Source: Planctomycetota bacterium (GTDB taxonomy: Bacteria > Planctomycetota > Phycisphaerae > Sedimentisphaerales > Anaerobacaceae). Taken from it: DNA of 64,000 nucleotides. Made by a program: the position numbers and the translations under genes. The DNA is taken from NCBI GenBank assembly GCA_019456255.1, contig VRUG01000015.1, positions 33,053 to 97,052 on the forward strand, given 5' to 3'. This document shows positions 8,188 to 16,836 of this stretch, piece by piece. Numbering within the stretch: the stretch's first letter is position 1; each line of letters begins with the position of its first letter. Below the pieces are notes generated by a model that did no database searches, was not told the DNA's origin, and saw only the letters and a list, made by a program, of their open reading frames with translations.

Positions 8188-9108
8188 TTACTTTTCGAGA
8201 AATTCATTTAGTTCTTTTAATGTGGGCATTGAAGTTTGCGCTCCGGTTTTTGTAACTGAAAAGGCGGCGACAGCTTTGGCTAATTCGACGGCGTCAGTTA
8301 TTGTTTTGCCTTGTGCTATTGCTGTTGCCAGGGCACCAGTGAAAGCGTCGCCAGCGGCGGTACTGTCAACGGCTTGGACAGCAATAGCCTCTATAAATTT
8401 AGCACCATCTTTTGTTGCCAGTAAAAGCCCTTTTTCTCCCAGAGTGATTATTACAGTTTTTACACCTTTAGCAAGCAGGGCATTAGCTGCTTTTTCGGCA
8501 GAGGGCTGGTCGATTACCTCGATGTCGGTTAGAATCTTCGCCTCTGTTTCGTTTGGTTTTATTATGTCTACCATGCTCAGGAGTTTATCACTTAAAGGCT
8601 TTGCCGGTGCGGGGTCGAGAATGAATGGTACGTTATTTTCATTAGCGATTTTAGCTGCGCGCTCAACGGTTTCGATTGGTATTTCAAGCTGAGCAATGAC
8701 GACGGCAGCGCTTTTAATATCGGATTGGGCCTTGTCGATATCTGCCGGGGTGAGTTTGCCGTTGGCGCCGGGAACAACGATGATGCTGTTCTGGCCGTTG
8801 TCATCTATTGCGATGATAGCTATCCCCGATGGTACGCCGTCAAGCTGTTCGATGTGGGTGGTATTAATGTTTACGCTTTTAAAGTTTTCGAGTGACTTAG
8901 ATGCAAATAGGTCGTTGCCGAGTTTGGCAACTAAGATGACATCGGCTCCAAGTTTTGCAGCGGCTACTGCCTGGTTAGCACCTTTGCCGCCGGGTACCAT
9001 AAAAAAATCTGTGCCTGTTAGAGTTTCGCCGATAACCGGAATCCTCGGTGCCTTCGCGACCAGGTCCATGTTCGAGCTTCCAACAACAACGATATGTTTG
9101 CCCGCCAC
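8188..9108 (-). CDS. rbsK: Ribokinase
   Basis: PfkB-family sugar kinase converting ribose to ribose 5-phosphate. The N-terminal signature GSSNMDLVAKAPRIPVIGE and the glycine motif FFMVPGGKGANQAVAAAKLG are those of ribokinase. The second PfkB signature DSTAAGDAFTGALATAIA carries the catalytic Asp and anion hole. 306 aa is the usual length. It lies between the nucleoside hydrolase and the binding-protein gene with 13-15 bp gaps, so it is cotranscribed. The pathway reading is ribose released outside or imported, then phosphorylated here. Confidence 0.95.
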   Translation of the reverse strand: MAGKHIVVVGSSNMDLVAKAPRIPVIGETLTGTDFFMVPGGKGANQAVAAAKLGADVILVAKLGNDLFASKSLENFKSVNINTTHIEQLDGVPSGIAIIAIDDNGQNSIIVVPGANGKLTPADIDKAQSDIKSAAVVIAQLEIPIETVERAAKIANENNVPFILDPAPAKPLSDKLLSMVDIIKPNETEAKILTDIEVIDQPSAEKAANALLAKGVKTVIITLGEKGLLLATKDGAKFIEAIAVQAVDSTAAGDAFTGALATAIAQGKTITDAVELAKAVAAFSVTKTGAQTSMPTLKELNEFLEK

Positions 9109-9123
9109 TATTTTCGCCTCTAT

Positions 9124-10179
9124 TTATTTAATAAATCTTTCCACTACAAAGTCCTTGTATGCTCCCATATCCTGCCAATAGGTCGCACACTTTATCTTCT
9201 TAGCATTGTCATCGATTACGGTACGTCCATCATCGGTGACGCGAATCCCAAGCTCTTCAATTTTAAGGAAATCGGTTGAAATAGCAAGGTAAACAGCAGT
9301 CAGGTCGAAAAGGGTTGTGCTTTTCGTTTCTACATTGAAATCTTTGATTCGTGTGGACCATGTCGTGATGGGCGGGTCCCATGGAAATTCCATCCAAAGG
9401 CGATAGTTATCTATAAATGCTTTTGCCAGAGGTGAATTGCTGTTATATATTTTCTTATATCTGTCACCTTCAAAATAAATCAGGCCGCAAGTGTCCAGCG
9501 GTGTAATCGTTACGTCCCAGTCGGCGGCGAAAACTTTTTGTGCAGCTTTTGGGAAACAATATACGTTCCATTCAGCAGCCGGTTTAGACTTAGCTATATA
9601 ACCGATCCGAATACTGCCCTGCATCCCAATGAATTCCGCGTTGTCGGTTATTCGAGGTTCCCGTTCCAATGCTGCGCTGATATTAGGTAATGGTCCAATT
9701 GCAATCAGTTTTACAGGCTCCGGAGAATTCATTATCGTATCGACAATAGCTTTGACGCCATCGTCATAAATCTTACCGGGATACGAAGACAAATCGTAAT
9801 CTTCTACCCATGCGCTTTGAGCGAGGGTTGCTGTCTTTGTTGCCGGGCCTGTTCCAATAGGTATATCGGTTCTGTTTGCGACATCGAGTATCTTTGCTAC
9901 GATCTTTGTTCTTTCCTTAGTGTTACCGACCGAAGTAGTAATCAATTTTATATCGAACTCGGGTGAATTAAGGAGAAGAATCAATGCCGCGGTGTCGTCA
10001 ATGTCATCGCCTATATCGGTATCAAGTATAACGGGGATTCTGGTGTTTACAGAGGCGGTGCTTGATTTTTTCAGCTTGGGAGCGTTATCAACCGGCTTGC
10101 AGGAACTTAACGCAATTAAGAGCGTTATCGCAGTTAAAACAAAAATTCTCAAGTTAAGCCTTGTCCCCTTCTCTGTCAT
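9124..10179 (-). CDS. Nucleoside hydrolase-like lipoprotein (IUNH family)
   Basis: Member of the inosine-uridine nucleoside hydrolase family, enzymes that split ribonucleosides to base and ribose. RIPVILDTDIGDDIDDTAAL is the family's N-terminal Ca-binding Asp cluster. IAIGPLPNISAALEREPRI and the later segment EWNVYCFPKAAQKVF (residues E-W-N-x-x-x-x-P) match the family core. A signal ending LLIALSSC is a lipobox, so the protein is predicted to be exported and lipid-anchored, unlike the usual cytoplasmic enzyme. This fits extracytoplasmic release of ribose for the RbsBAC importer encoded just downstream. 351 aa. The substrate base preference cannot be read. Confidence 0.87.
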   Translation of the reverse strand: MTEKGTRLNLRIFVLTAITLLIALSSCKPVDNAPKLKKSSTASVNTRIPVILDTDIGDDIDDTAALILLLNSPEFDIKLITTSVGNTKERTKIVAKILDVANRTDIPIGTGPATKTATLAQSAWVEDYDLSSYPGKIYDDGVKAIVDTIMNSPEPVKLIAIGPLPNISAALEREPRITDNAEFIGMQGSIRIGYIAKSKPAAEWNVYCFPKAAQKVFAADWDVTITPLDTCGLIYFEGDRYKKIYNSNSPLAKAFIDNYRLWMEFPWDPPITTWSTRIKDFNVETKSTTLFDLTAVYLAISTDFLKIEELGIRVTDDGRTVIDDNAKKIKCATYWQDMGAYKDFVVERFIK

Positions 10180-10192
10180 TGCCTGCTAAAAT

Positions 10193-11716
10193 TTATTTAT
10201 TCTTTTCACGGTATGGCGGGATAAAGCCTTTGTACTTGGCTATAAATTCTTTTGCTAATTCCTCCGAGTCGCCGTACTGGTGCTGGAGCTTTTTTAGTTC
10301 GGCTTTCAAATCCAATACAATTTTTGCATAAGACGGGTCATCATAAACATTTCTTAATTCATCTGGGTCCTTTTTAAGGTCATAAAGTTCCCATGCATCG
10401 ATATCATGATAAAAATGCATCAACTTATATCGCTGGGTTCGCACGCCATAATGTCTCTTGACCATGTGCCATCCGGGATATTCGTAGAAGTGGTAGTAAA
10501 TTGATTTTCTCCAGTCAACCGGTTTGCGTCCCTCAAGTATCGGCCTTAGAGAGTCACCCTGTATGTCGTCAGGTATCTCTATGCCGGCCATATCAAGAAA
10601 AGTCGAAGCAAAATCCAGATTCAAAACCATGGCATCGGCAACTGAACCGGGCTTGATAAGTTTTGGATATCTGACAAGCAGCGGCATCCGCAGTGAATGC
10701 TCATACATAAATCGCTTATCATACCAGCCGTGGTCGCCAAGAAAAAAACCCTGGTCAGATGTATAAATAACTATGGTATTGTCACTTAGTCCCTGCTCAT
10801 CGAGAAAATCGAGGAATCTGCCGGTGTTATCATCTATCGAAGCTATACATCTAAGATAATCTTTGATATATCTTTGGTATTTCCATTTTTTCAGTGCCTG
10901 ACCGGTCAGACCTTTAGGCGGGGTCATACGCTTGTCATCGGGCGGATACTGATAATCCATGCAATGCTCAATTGTCATATCGCATTGCCGGGCGGCATCA
11001 GAGCGTGAGGCGTAATCGTCATTGAAAGTCGGCGGCTCAGGTATTTCAACATCGTCGTACATATTTAGATGGTCAGGGCCGGGCTTCCAGTTGGCATGTG
11101 GCGCTTTGTGCTGGTACATAAGACAGAAGGGTTTGGAGCGGTCACGATTCTTGATCCAGTCCATACATTTGTCCGTGACAATGTCAGTGACATAGCCCTT
11201 GTGTTTTTTCTTTTCTCCCATCTCTATGAAGTCAGGATTGTAATATTCGCCTTGTCCCGGAAGCACGCTGTAATAATCGAATCCTGTTGGTGTACTTTTT
11301 AGATGCCACTTTCCAATCATGGCGGTTTGGTACCCACCTTTTTGCATAAGTTTCGGGAACGTCTGCTGGCTGCCGTCGAAGGTCGTGACATTATTGACGT
11401 GGCCGTTGATATGGCTGTACTTGCCGGTCAGGATGACAGCTCTACTCGGTGCGCAGATGCCATTAGTGCAAAAACAGTTATCAAATCTCATTCCCTCATT
11501 TGCAAGCCTGTCGAGATTCGGGGTCTTATTAATTTTACTGCCGTAACAGCTCAATGCGTGGCTGGCATGGTCGTCGGCCATGATGAAAATGATGTTGGGT
11601 CTTTCACTGTTATTATCGAAAGATTTAGAGGGACTTTGCACACATTTGGCCAAGGGCGTAAATGCCAGTGCTCCTGCGGTAAAACCAGCTTGTTTTATAA
11701 AATCGCGTCTTCGCAT
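10193..11716 (-). CDS. Type I sulfatase with Tat-type signal
   Basis: Formylglycine-dependent sulfatase of the alkaline phosphatase superfamily. The Tat signal [19 protein letters not shown] leads the protein; a following AKC could also be a lipobox. [12 protein letters not shown] supplies metal-binding Asp residues. [13 protein letters not shown] holds the CxPSR motif with Cys88 as the residue matured to formylglycine. [18 protein letters not shown] is the second metal site. 507 aa is typical. The start at 11716 follows GGAG; the open frame extends upstream only by running through the tRNA-Cys gene. It is first in the ribose-scavenging operon, so its sulfated substrate may be coupled to nucleoside or sugar use, which is inference. 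It needs a formylglycine-generating or anaerobic maturase encoded elsewhere. Confidence 0.93.
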   Translation of the reverse strand: MRRRDFIKQAGFTAGALAFTPLAKCVQSPSKSFDNNSERPNIIFIMADDHASHALSCYGSKINKTPNLDRLANEGMRFDNCFCTNGICAPSRAVILTGKYSHINGHVNNVTTFDGSQQTFPKLMQKGGYQTAMIGKWHLKSTPTGFDYYSVLPGQGEYYNPDFIEMGEKKKHKGYVTDIVTDKCMDWIKNRDRSKPFCLMYQHKAPHANWKPGPDHLNMYDDVEIPEPPTFNDDYASRSDAARQCDMTIEHCMDYQYPPDDKRMTPPKGLTGQALKKWKYQRYIKDYLRCIASIDDNTGRFLDFLDEQGLSDNTIVIYTSDQGFFLGDHGWYDKRFMYEHSLRMPLLVRYPKLIKPGSVADAMVLNLDFASTFLDMAGIEIPDDIQGDSLRPILEGRKPVDWRKSIYYHFYEYPGWHMVKRHYGVRTQRYKLMHFYHDIDAWELYDLKKDPDELRNVYDDPSYAKIVLDLKAELKKLQHQYGDSEELAKEFIAKYKGFIPPYREKNK

Positions 11717-11758
11717 AAATTTAACTCCAGTTAGAATAAATGAGTTAAATAACAAAAC

Positions 11759-11832
11759 AGGCGGCGATGGGATTCGAACCCATGAATAACGGTTTTGCAA
11801 ACCGTCGCCTTAGTCCACTTGGCCACGCCGCC
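11759..11832 (-). tRNA. tRNA-Cys (anticodon GCA)
   Basis: A cloverleaf folds on the minus strand. The acceptor GGCGGCG/CGCCGCC is perfectly paired, the discriminator is U as expected for tRNA-Cys, the anticodon stem ACGGT/ACCGT has loop TTGCAAA, and the T arm is ATGGG-TTCGAAT-CCCAT. It ends 42 bp before the sulfatase start with no terminator seen in between, so read-through into the sulfatase operon is possible. Confidence 0.96.
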
Positions 11833-11843
11833 GGAAAAGAGGC

Positions 11844-11871
11844 ATTTTAGCAAAATTTCCGAGGTCTTCAA
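11844..11871 (-). promoter_or_regulatory. Promoter of tRNA-Cys (and perhaps the sulfatase operon)
   Basis: On the minus strand TTGAAG (11871-11866) and TAAAAT (11849-11844) lie 16 bp apart, ending 11 bp before the tRNA 5' end. No separate promoter was recognised between the tRNA and the sulfatase. Confidence 0.6.
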
Positions 11872-11910
11872 GCAAAATATAGCAGAATTGACGTTGGAGA
11901 AGGCTATGAA

Positions 11911-12378
11911 TTAGTCATTTTTACCGTAAAGCCATTTTTCGTCGGTAAATTCGTAATCTACAATCTCGTCTGGTTTGAAGTAGAGCTTAATTTCGGTATC
12001 GGCAGATTCGGGGCTGTCTGAGCCGTGTATAAGGTTGTATCCCCTTGAGGCGCTAAAGTCGCCCCTGATAGTACCAGGTTCAGCGTCAAAGCCGAAAGTC
12101 GCTCCCATCATTTTACGTGTGATATCAATAACACCATCTCCCTGCCATACCGTTACAAGTACCGGCGAGGAAGCGAGGTATTTTACAACTCCTTCAAAGA
12201 AAGGTTTTCCCTCGTGGACAGCGTAATGCTTTCTTGCAAGTTCTTCCGGGATTTTCATAAACTTAGCAGCTGCAAGTTTTAGACCTTTTTTTTCAAAACG
12301 GCTAATAATTTCACCTGCCAGGTGCCGCTGAATTCCGTCAGGTTTTATAATTATTAATGTACGCTCTTTCGCTGCCAT
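11911..12378 (-). CDS. ndk: Nucleoside diphosphate kinase
   Basis: Cytoplasmic enzyme that transfers the gamma phosphate between nucleoside tri- and diphosphates. RTLIIIKPDGIQRHLAGEII is the conserved opening. MGATFGFDAEPGTIRGDF is the nucleotide-binding loop, and NLIHGSDSPESA contains the phosphorylated active-site His and the family signature. 155 aa is normal with a slightly extended tail. AGGAG lies upstream of the ATG. It is preceded on the same strand by the OmpA-like gene, with 60 bp between, so cotranscription is possible. Confidence 0.97.
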   Translation of the reverse strand: MAAKERTLIIIKPDGIQRHLAGEIISRFEKKGLKLAAAKFMKIPEELARKHYAVHEGKPFFEGVVKYLASSPVLVTVWQGDGVIDITRKMMGATFGFDAEPGTIRGDFSASRGYNLIHGSDSPESADTEIKLYFKPDEIVDYEFTDEKWLYGKND

Positions 12379-12438
12379 ATCTGGGTAATGCTCCTAAACC
12401 ATATGTTGGTCCCAAAAACAAAAACGCAAGTTCAAAAT

Positions 12439-13215
12439 TTACATTCCCTTAGCGACGATATAAATTTCGACCCGTCTGTTTTTAGAATTACCTTTTTTAC
12501 TCGGTTTGTTTTTTGCAACAGGTCTAAATTCGCCAAAGCCTCTTATGCTCAAGCGGCTGGAGGCAACGTTATTTTTCCCCATTACATTAAGCACCGCGAT
12601 TGCGCGATGAGCCGAGAGGTGCCAGTTAGTCGGATGCTTGGCGCGAGTTGCCTGTTTAGCGATTCTCATATCGTCGGTATGTCCCGCAATAATTATGTCA
12701 AACTTTTTTCCCTGGTCGCTGTTAAGTATTTTGCAAAGCGCTTGAATTGACGTGCCAGCTACCGGTGTTACTTTATCGCTTCCTGTTTGAAAAAGCAAAT
12801 CACTTTTAAATTTAACAACGCCTCGACTCGAATCGAATGTGACCATTTTCTCAGCGCCCGCGAAGTCTTCCAACATTGTACTAAGCTCGACCGGCAAAGC
12901 GCCGCCACCAGAAAGCAGCTGCTGTTTCATTAAGTTGACGAGTTTCTTTTTCTTTTCAAGGTCCTCTTCAAGAGCAGCGACTTGTTGGTTTAAAGCATCT
13001 GTCTCAATGTTAGCCATGCCGTCGGCTGCCTCAAGCTTTCTCTTTAGTTGGTCGATGTTAAGCCTGTCGGTTTGGTACTGGCTTTCCAGCTCTTGTATCC
13101 TCTTTCTTTGTGTAGCATTTTGGACCCTTAGTTCAGCTTCGGGGGTACAGCCTGTTGCCAATACGAGAGAAATACCGAGAAGAACGATAAATGTTGAAAG
13201 TTTGACGGTTTGCAT
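12439..13215 (-). CDS. OmpA-family peptidoglycan-associated lipoprotein
   Basis: Envelope lipoprotein of 258 aa. The signal ends LVLATGC, a good lipobox. Residues ~25-90 form a coiled coil (NATQRKRIQELESQYQ onward). The C-terminal half is an OmpA-like peptidoglycan-binding domain: VKFKSDLLFQTGSDKVTP, then FDIIIAGHTDDMRI with the ligand-binding Asp, and the closing LSIRGFGEFRPVAKN and NRRVEIYIV, where the domain's usual Arg residues are kept. It probably ties the outer membrane to peptidoglycan. A candidate promoter lies about 130 bp upstream. Confidence 0.9.
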   Translation of the reverse strand: MQTVKLSTFIVLLGISLVLATGCTPEAELRVQNATQRKRIQELESQYQTDRLNIDQLKRKLEAADGMANIETDALNQQVAALEEDLEKKKKLVNLMKQQLLSGGGALPVELSTMLEDFAGAEKMVTFDSSRGVVKFKSDLLFQTGSDKVTPVAGTSIQALCKILNSDQGKKFDIIIAGHTDDMRIAKQATRAKHPTNWHLSAHRAIAVLNVMGKNNVASSRLSIRGFGEFRPVAKNKPSKKGNSKNRRVEIYIVAKGM

Positions 13216-13341
13216 TGTTCCATCCTTTCCAAGAAAGACCAGGGAGATTAATTTCCGTTTAATCTACGACAAAGTGCCTAAATTCCTTGTATATAAGGCT
13301 TTGCGAAATATCCGCATAAATATTTTTCAGGCACTGATATA

Positions 13342-13370
13342 AATAAAACGTATTTCAATGGACTCGTCAA
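13342..13370 (-). promoter_or_regulatory. Candidate promoter for the OmpA-like gene
   Basis: On the minus strand TTGACG (13370-13365) and TTTATT (13347-13342) are 17 bp apart. The -10 box is a poor match, so this is tentative. Confidence 0.35.
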
Positions 13371-13438
13371 GAACAAACTTTCAAAATATTAGGCGGTTTG
13401 GACCGGTGCAAAAGACCTGTATTAGGAAGCAACTGGGA

Positions 13439-14452
13439 TTAATCGGCTTTTTTCTTTTTTCCGAAGATTGCAAAACCAAGCACTGCCAAAAGGACAATCG
13501 CAGAGATGTATTTCACGATGGGTGGAAGCATCCAATGTGACTCCGGGACTACGGAGAAATCCAAACTAACCGCGACAAAATCGAGAGTGATTCCTGCGGC
13601 AAGTGCGCAGCCTGCGACAGCTAAAATATATGTGATTGCGGTTTTAGCGCCGAGGCTCTTTAGGATAACGACAAAAGAAGCTGCGTTTGTAGCGGGTCCG
13701 GTCATAAGAAATACCAAAGCAGCACCTGGCGAGAGTCCTTTCATTATTAGTACCGCTGCCAGAGGCACCGAAGCTGTCGCACAAACGTATACCGGTATTC
13801 CCAGGACCATCATGATAAGCATGGGCAGGATACCTTTTCCAAGTTTCTCGACAAGAAAATCATCAGGTACCAAAGCAGCAATGACAGCTGCAACAGCAAT
13901 GCCAATGAACATCGCCTTTCCGATGTCACGCGGCAGGGTGACAAAACCGTATTTTAAGCCTACCATAATTTTATTTTTCTTTTCTTCTGTACTGCAGCAC
14001 TCGTCTTCACATTTTTCCTGCGGCAGGTGTTCTTTTGAATGCGTAACAATATTGACAAGCGAACCACCGACTACACCTGTTATAAAAGCTGCCAGCGGTC
14101 TAAAGACAGCAAAGATTGGTCCTAAAAGGCTCAGTGTTACAAAGATACTGTCCATTCCTGTCTGCGGAGTTGAGAGCAGGAACGATACGGTCGAGCCTTT
14201 ACTCGCTCCGTGTTTATGGAGTGACATAGCTACAGGGATGACCCCGCAGGAACATAATGGCAGCGGCACGCCGAAGATTGAGGCTTTTACCAAAGGCCAT
14301 ATTCCTTTGCCGCCAAGATGTCTTTCGACAAACTGCTGATTGATAAGTATAGAAAGGGTGCCAGCGACGAAGAAGCCGAACAAAAGGTACGGTGACATCT
14401 CGGCAAAGGTTTCCCAAAAACTAACTAAAATAGATAAAAATATATCAATCAT
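13439..14452 (-). CDS. Permease, SO_0444-type (putative Cu/Zn efflux)
   Basis: Polytopic inner-membrane protein of the DUF318/SO_0444 permease family, 337 aa from the first ATG. The signature PLPLCSCGVIPVAMSLHKHG near residue 75 is diagnostic, followed by STPQTGMDSIF. The second half repeats the theme with MMVLGIPVYVCATASVPLA. A cytoplasmic loop has a Cys-rich cluster (CEDECCSTEEKK) that could bind metal. It is last in the Rrf2/Hcp operon. Related permeases are linked to heavy-metal or thiol-related efflux. The substrate is not readable; metal export under nitrosative stress, when Fe-S clusters are damaged, is an inference. Confidence 0.82.
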   Translation of the reverse strand: MIDIFLSILVSFWETFAEMSPYLLFGFFVAGTLSILINQQFVERHLGGKGIWPLVKASIFGVPLPLCSCGVIPVAMSLHKHGASKGSTVSFLLSTPQTGMDSIFVTLSLLGPIFAVFRPLAAFITGVVGGSLVNIVTHSKEHLPQEKCEDECCSTEEKKNKIMVGLKYGFVTLPRDIGKAMFIGIAVAAVIAALVPDDFLVEKLGKGILPMLIMMVLGIPVYVCATASVPLAAVLIMKGLSPGAALVFLMTGPATNAASFVVILKSLGAKTAITYILAVAGCALAAGITLDFVAVSLDFSVVPESHWMLPPIVKYISAIVLLAVLGFAIFGKKKKAD

Positions 14453-14473
14453 TTGAGTAAGTATAAACAACCC

Positions 14474-15202
14474 TTAATTTTCTATCAACTCCGTTTTAGC
14501 AATATTTCCTTTTAAACTGACAGTAACATCCTTATATGAGATATTTTTCCCACTTTTTTCCATTGCCTTTTGTGTAATATAGATCAGCCCAAGGCAGCAG
14601 GGCACTTCCATATGTACGACGGTTAGGCTTTTAAGGTCATTGGCCTTAAGGATTTCGGCAAATTTATCGATATAAAAATCAACGTCATCGAGTTTTGGGC
14701 ATCCGATGACAATACTGTGCTGCTTTAGAAGCCTATTATGAAAGTCGCCCATAGTGAAGGGTACGCAGTCAGCTACGAGGAGCAAATCAGCATTTTCAAA
14801 GTATGGCGCCTTTGGCGAGACCAGTTTTAGCTGGACAGGCCAGTGACTTAGTTGAGATGGGACGTTAGGCTCGGAAGAATCCGCATTTACGCCTTTTTCC
14901 CGGAGTACCGCACTTTTCAGGCCTGGACAGACCTGCGAATCTGAGGTCTGAGGGGCTTTTTGTTGGGCGAGATGTTGTTTTGTGGCCTCTTCATCGAATT
15001 CATCTGCCTGACGTTTTTCGATGGTTATGGCATCCTGCGGGCATGTCCCCAGACACGCGCCCAGACCGTCACAGTAAATCTCACTAACAAGTTTTGCCTT
15101 GCCGTCGATGATCTCTATTGCCCCCTCGGCACAGGCATTAATACAATCGCCGCACCCGTTACATTTTTCATCGTCAATCTTGATAATACTGCGTAGTGCC
15201 AT
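14474..15202 (-). CDS. Ferredoxin-type 2x[4Fe-4S] protein with C-terminal domain
   Basis: Two [4Fe-4S] sites open the protein: CNGCGDCINACAEGA (residues ~14-28) and CDGLGACLGTCPQDA (~44-58). A conserved ~150-residue domain without known cofactor follows (KAPYFENADLLLVADC, then VHMEVPCCLGLIYITQKA, with more Cys). This architecture accompanies hybrid cluster proteins in anaerobes and is likely an electron donor for the Hcp encoded two genes upstream; that pairing is inferred. The start ATG follows AGGAAG. 242 aa. Confidence 0.87.
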   Translation of the reverse strand: MALRSIIKIDDEKCNGCGDCINACAEGAIEIIDGKAKLVSEIYCDGLGACLGTCPQDAITIEKRQADEFDEEATKQHLAQQKAPQTSDSQVCPGLKSAVLREKGVNADSSEPNVPSQLSHWPVQLKLVSPKAPYFENADLLLVADCVPFTMGDFHNRLLKQHSIVIGCPKLDDVDFYIDKFAEILKANDLKSLTVVHMEVPCCLGLIYITQKAMEKSGKNISYKDVTVSLKGNIAKTELIEN

Positions 15203-15230
15203 AATACATCTTCCTAAAATTAAACGTTAA

Positions 15231-15482
15231 TTATATATCTTCAAGGCTAAGTTCCCAGACATCGCCATTGTAATGCGGACATCGTGTCACGATCTTTCCG
15301 CTTCCAACCTTCAGAATGTTTTCATCGTCAATAAAAGCCTGAGCCTGACGCATGAGTTCTTCATAACCGCTTTCGCAGACATCGTCAGGCTTCGGGTCGC
15401 TTAGAATAACCTTATTTCCTTTCAGATAATATTTGCAATCTCCTGGTTCCACAACTTTGGCTATAATTCTTTTATTTTTCAT
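15231..15482 (-). CDS. Small cysteine-containing protein, TIGR04076-like
   Basis: An 83-residue protein with Cys residues at EPGDCKYYL, DDVCESGYEEL and TRCPHYNG, resembling the TIGR04076 group found beside redox genes in anaerobes. The family has no established function. The ATG at 15482 was chosen; the frame upstream opens only at a TTG. It lies between hcp and the ferredoxin gene on the same strand, so it belongs to the Rrf2 operon. A metal- or Fe-S-linked role is plausible from the Cys residues but unproven. Confidence 0.6.
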   Translation of the reverse strand: MKNKRIIAKVVEPGDCKYYLKGNKVILSDPKPDDVCESGYEELMRQAQAFIDDENILKVGSGKIVTRCPHYNGDVWELSLEDI

Positions 15483-15525
15483 AATTGTCAAATATCAGCT
15501 GAGTTGCAATTCGAGTTTACAAATT

Positions 15526-16809
15526 TTATTTAAGCATCTCAGCTAAATCCTCATCAACGTCACCGGTTGGGCTAATACTAAACTTTTCCACGAGCATGTT
15601 CAGTACATTTGGGCTGATAAAGGCGGGCAGTGATGGTCCCAGTTTAATGTTCTTTATTCCCAAATGCAACAGAGTCAGCAAAATCGCGACAGCTTTTTGC
15701 TCGTACCATGATACTACGAGGGAAAGGGGCAAATCGTTCACTCCACAATCGAATGCTTCTGCTAATGCCAGTACAATTTTTACCACTGAGTAGCAATCGT
15801 TGCATTGTCCGACATCAATTAAACGCGGGATGCCATCGATATCACCATAATCACGGGCATTAATGCGGTATTTCCCGCATGCGGCGGTAAGAATCACGCA
15901 ATCATCGGGTACTTTTTCGGCAAGTTCGGTAAAGTAATTTCGTCCCGGTTTTGCTCCGTCACAGCCACCGATAAAGAAGAAGTGCTTAATTTTTCCGGCT
16001 TTTACTGCTTCGACAATTTTGTCGGCCATACCGAGGACAGCGGTATAATGGAAACCAGTACTCAATGTTCCTACTTGATTGTCTTCGAGCGGCGGCGATG
16101 AGAGAGCTTTTTCAATGACCTGACTAAAGTCTCTGCCTTCAATGTGCGTTACACCGGATGCGCCTGCTATACCACAAGTAAAGATGCGGTCCTTGTAGGA
16201 ATCCTTTGGAATCATAATGCAATTGGTAGTTACGAGAATCGCACCGCTGAAATCGTCAAACTCTTTCTTCTGACTTTGCCATGCGGTTCCGTAATTTCCG
16301 ACCAGATGCTTGAATTTTCTCAGTTCCGGATATCCGTGAGCCGGCAGCATCTCGCCGTGAGTGTAGATATTAATGCCCTTACCTTCGGTCTGCTTCAAGA
16401 GTTCATGCAGGTCGAGTAGGTCATGTCCCGTTATTACGATACCTGGCCCTGCCTTGGTGCCGCGGGTAACTGATGCGGGCGTCGGGTTGCCGAATTTCTC
16501 GGTATTTGCATTGTTTAGCATCTCCATCGCCCGAAGATTCATTTCGCCAGCTTTTAGCACCAACTCAAGATGGCGGTTAAGGTCGAAATCGACATTGGTT
16601 AAAGTGGCAAACATCGCCTCATGCATAAAGGCGTCGACCTGATCGTCTTTTACTCCCAATTGACCGGCATGATAGGCATAAGCAGCTATACCTTTTAAGC
16701 CGAATATCAGGATGTCCTGCAGGCTCTGAATATCCTCGTCTTTACCGCAAACACCTATTTTTGTACATCCGGTTCCACCCGCTGTCTGTTCACATTGATA
16801 ACAAAACAT
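15526..16809 (-). CDS. hcp: Hybrid cluster protein (hydroxylamine reductase), class III-like
   Basis: Cytoplasmic iron-sulfur enzyme acting on NO or hydroxylamine. MFCYQCEQTAGGTGCTKIGV gives the N-terminal Cys motif C-x2-C-x8-C-x5-C, as in [4Fe-4S] anaerobe enzymes rather than the E. coli spacing. Hybrid-cluster ligands are visible: TGHDLLDLHELL, YTHGEMLPAHGYPEL, VTTNCIMIP, FTCGIAGASGV, TAACGKYRIN and DVGQCNDCYS. At 427 aa it is about 110 residues shorter than class I/II because the segment between the Cys motif and the hybrid cluster is reduced, the hallmark of class III. The start ATG follows AAAGGA. It is the centre of the Rrf2-headed operon. Confidence 0.95.
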   Translation of the reverse strand: MFCYQCEQTAGGTGCTKIGVCGKDEDIQSLQDILIFGLKGIAAYAYHAGQLGVKDDQVDAFMHEAMFATLTNVDFDLNRHLELVLKAGEMNLRAMEMLNNANTEKFGNPTPASVTRGTKAGPGIVITGHDLLDLHELLKQTEGKGINIYTHGEMLPAHGYPELRKFKHLVGNYGTAWQSQKKEFDDFSGAILVTTNCIMIPKDSYKDRIFTCGIAGASGVTHIEGRDFSQVIEKALSSPPLEDNQVGTLSTGFHYTAVLGMADKIVEAVKAGKIKHFFFIGGCDGAKPGRNYFTELAEKVPDDCVILTAACGKYRINARDYGDIDGIPRLIDVGQCNDCYSVVKIVLALAEAFDCGVNDLPLSLVVSWYEQKAVAILLTLLHLGIKNIKLGPSLPAFISPNVLNMLVEKFSISPTGDVDEDLAEMLK

Positions 16810-16836
16810 ATTCTGTCCTTTCAAATATTAAAACTG

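Noticed and set aside
11717..11800. N-terminal extension of the sulfatase
   Set aside because: It would read through the tRNA-Cys gene; the Tat signal starts at 11716.
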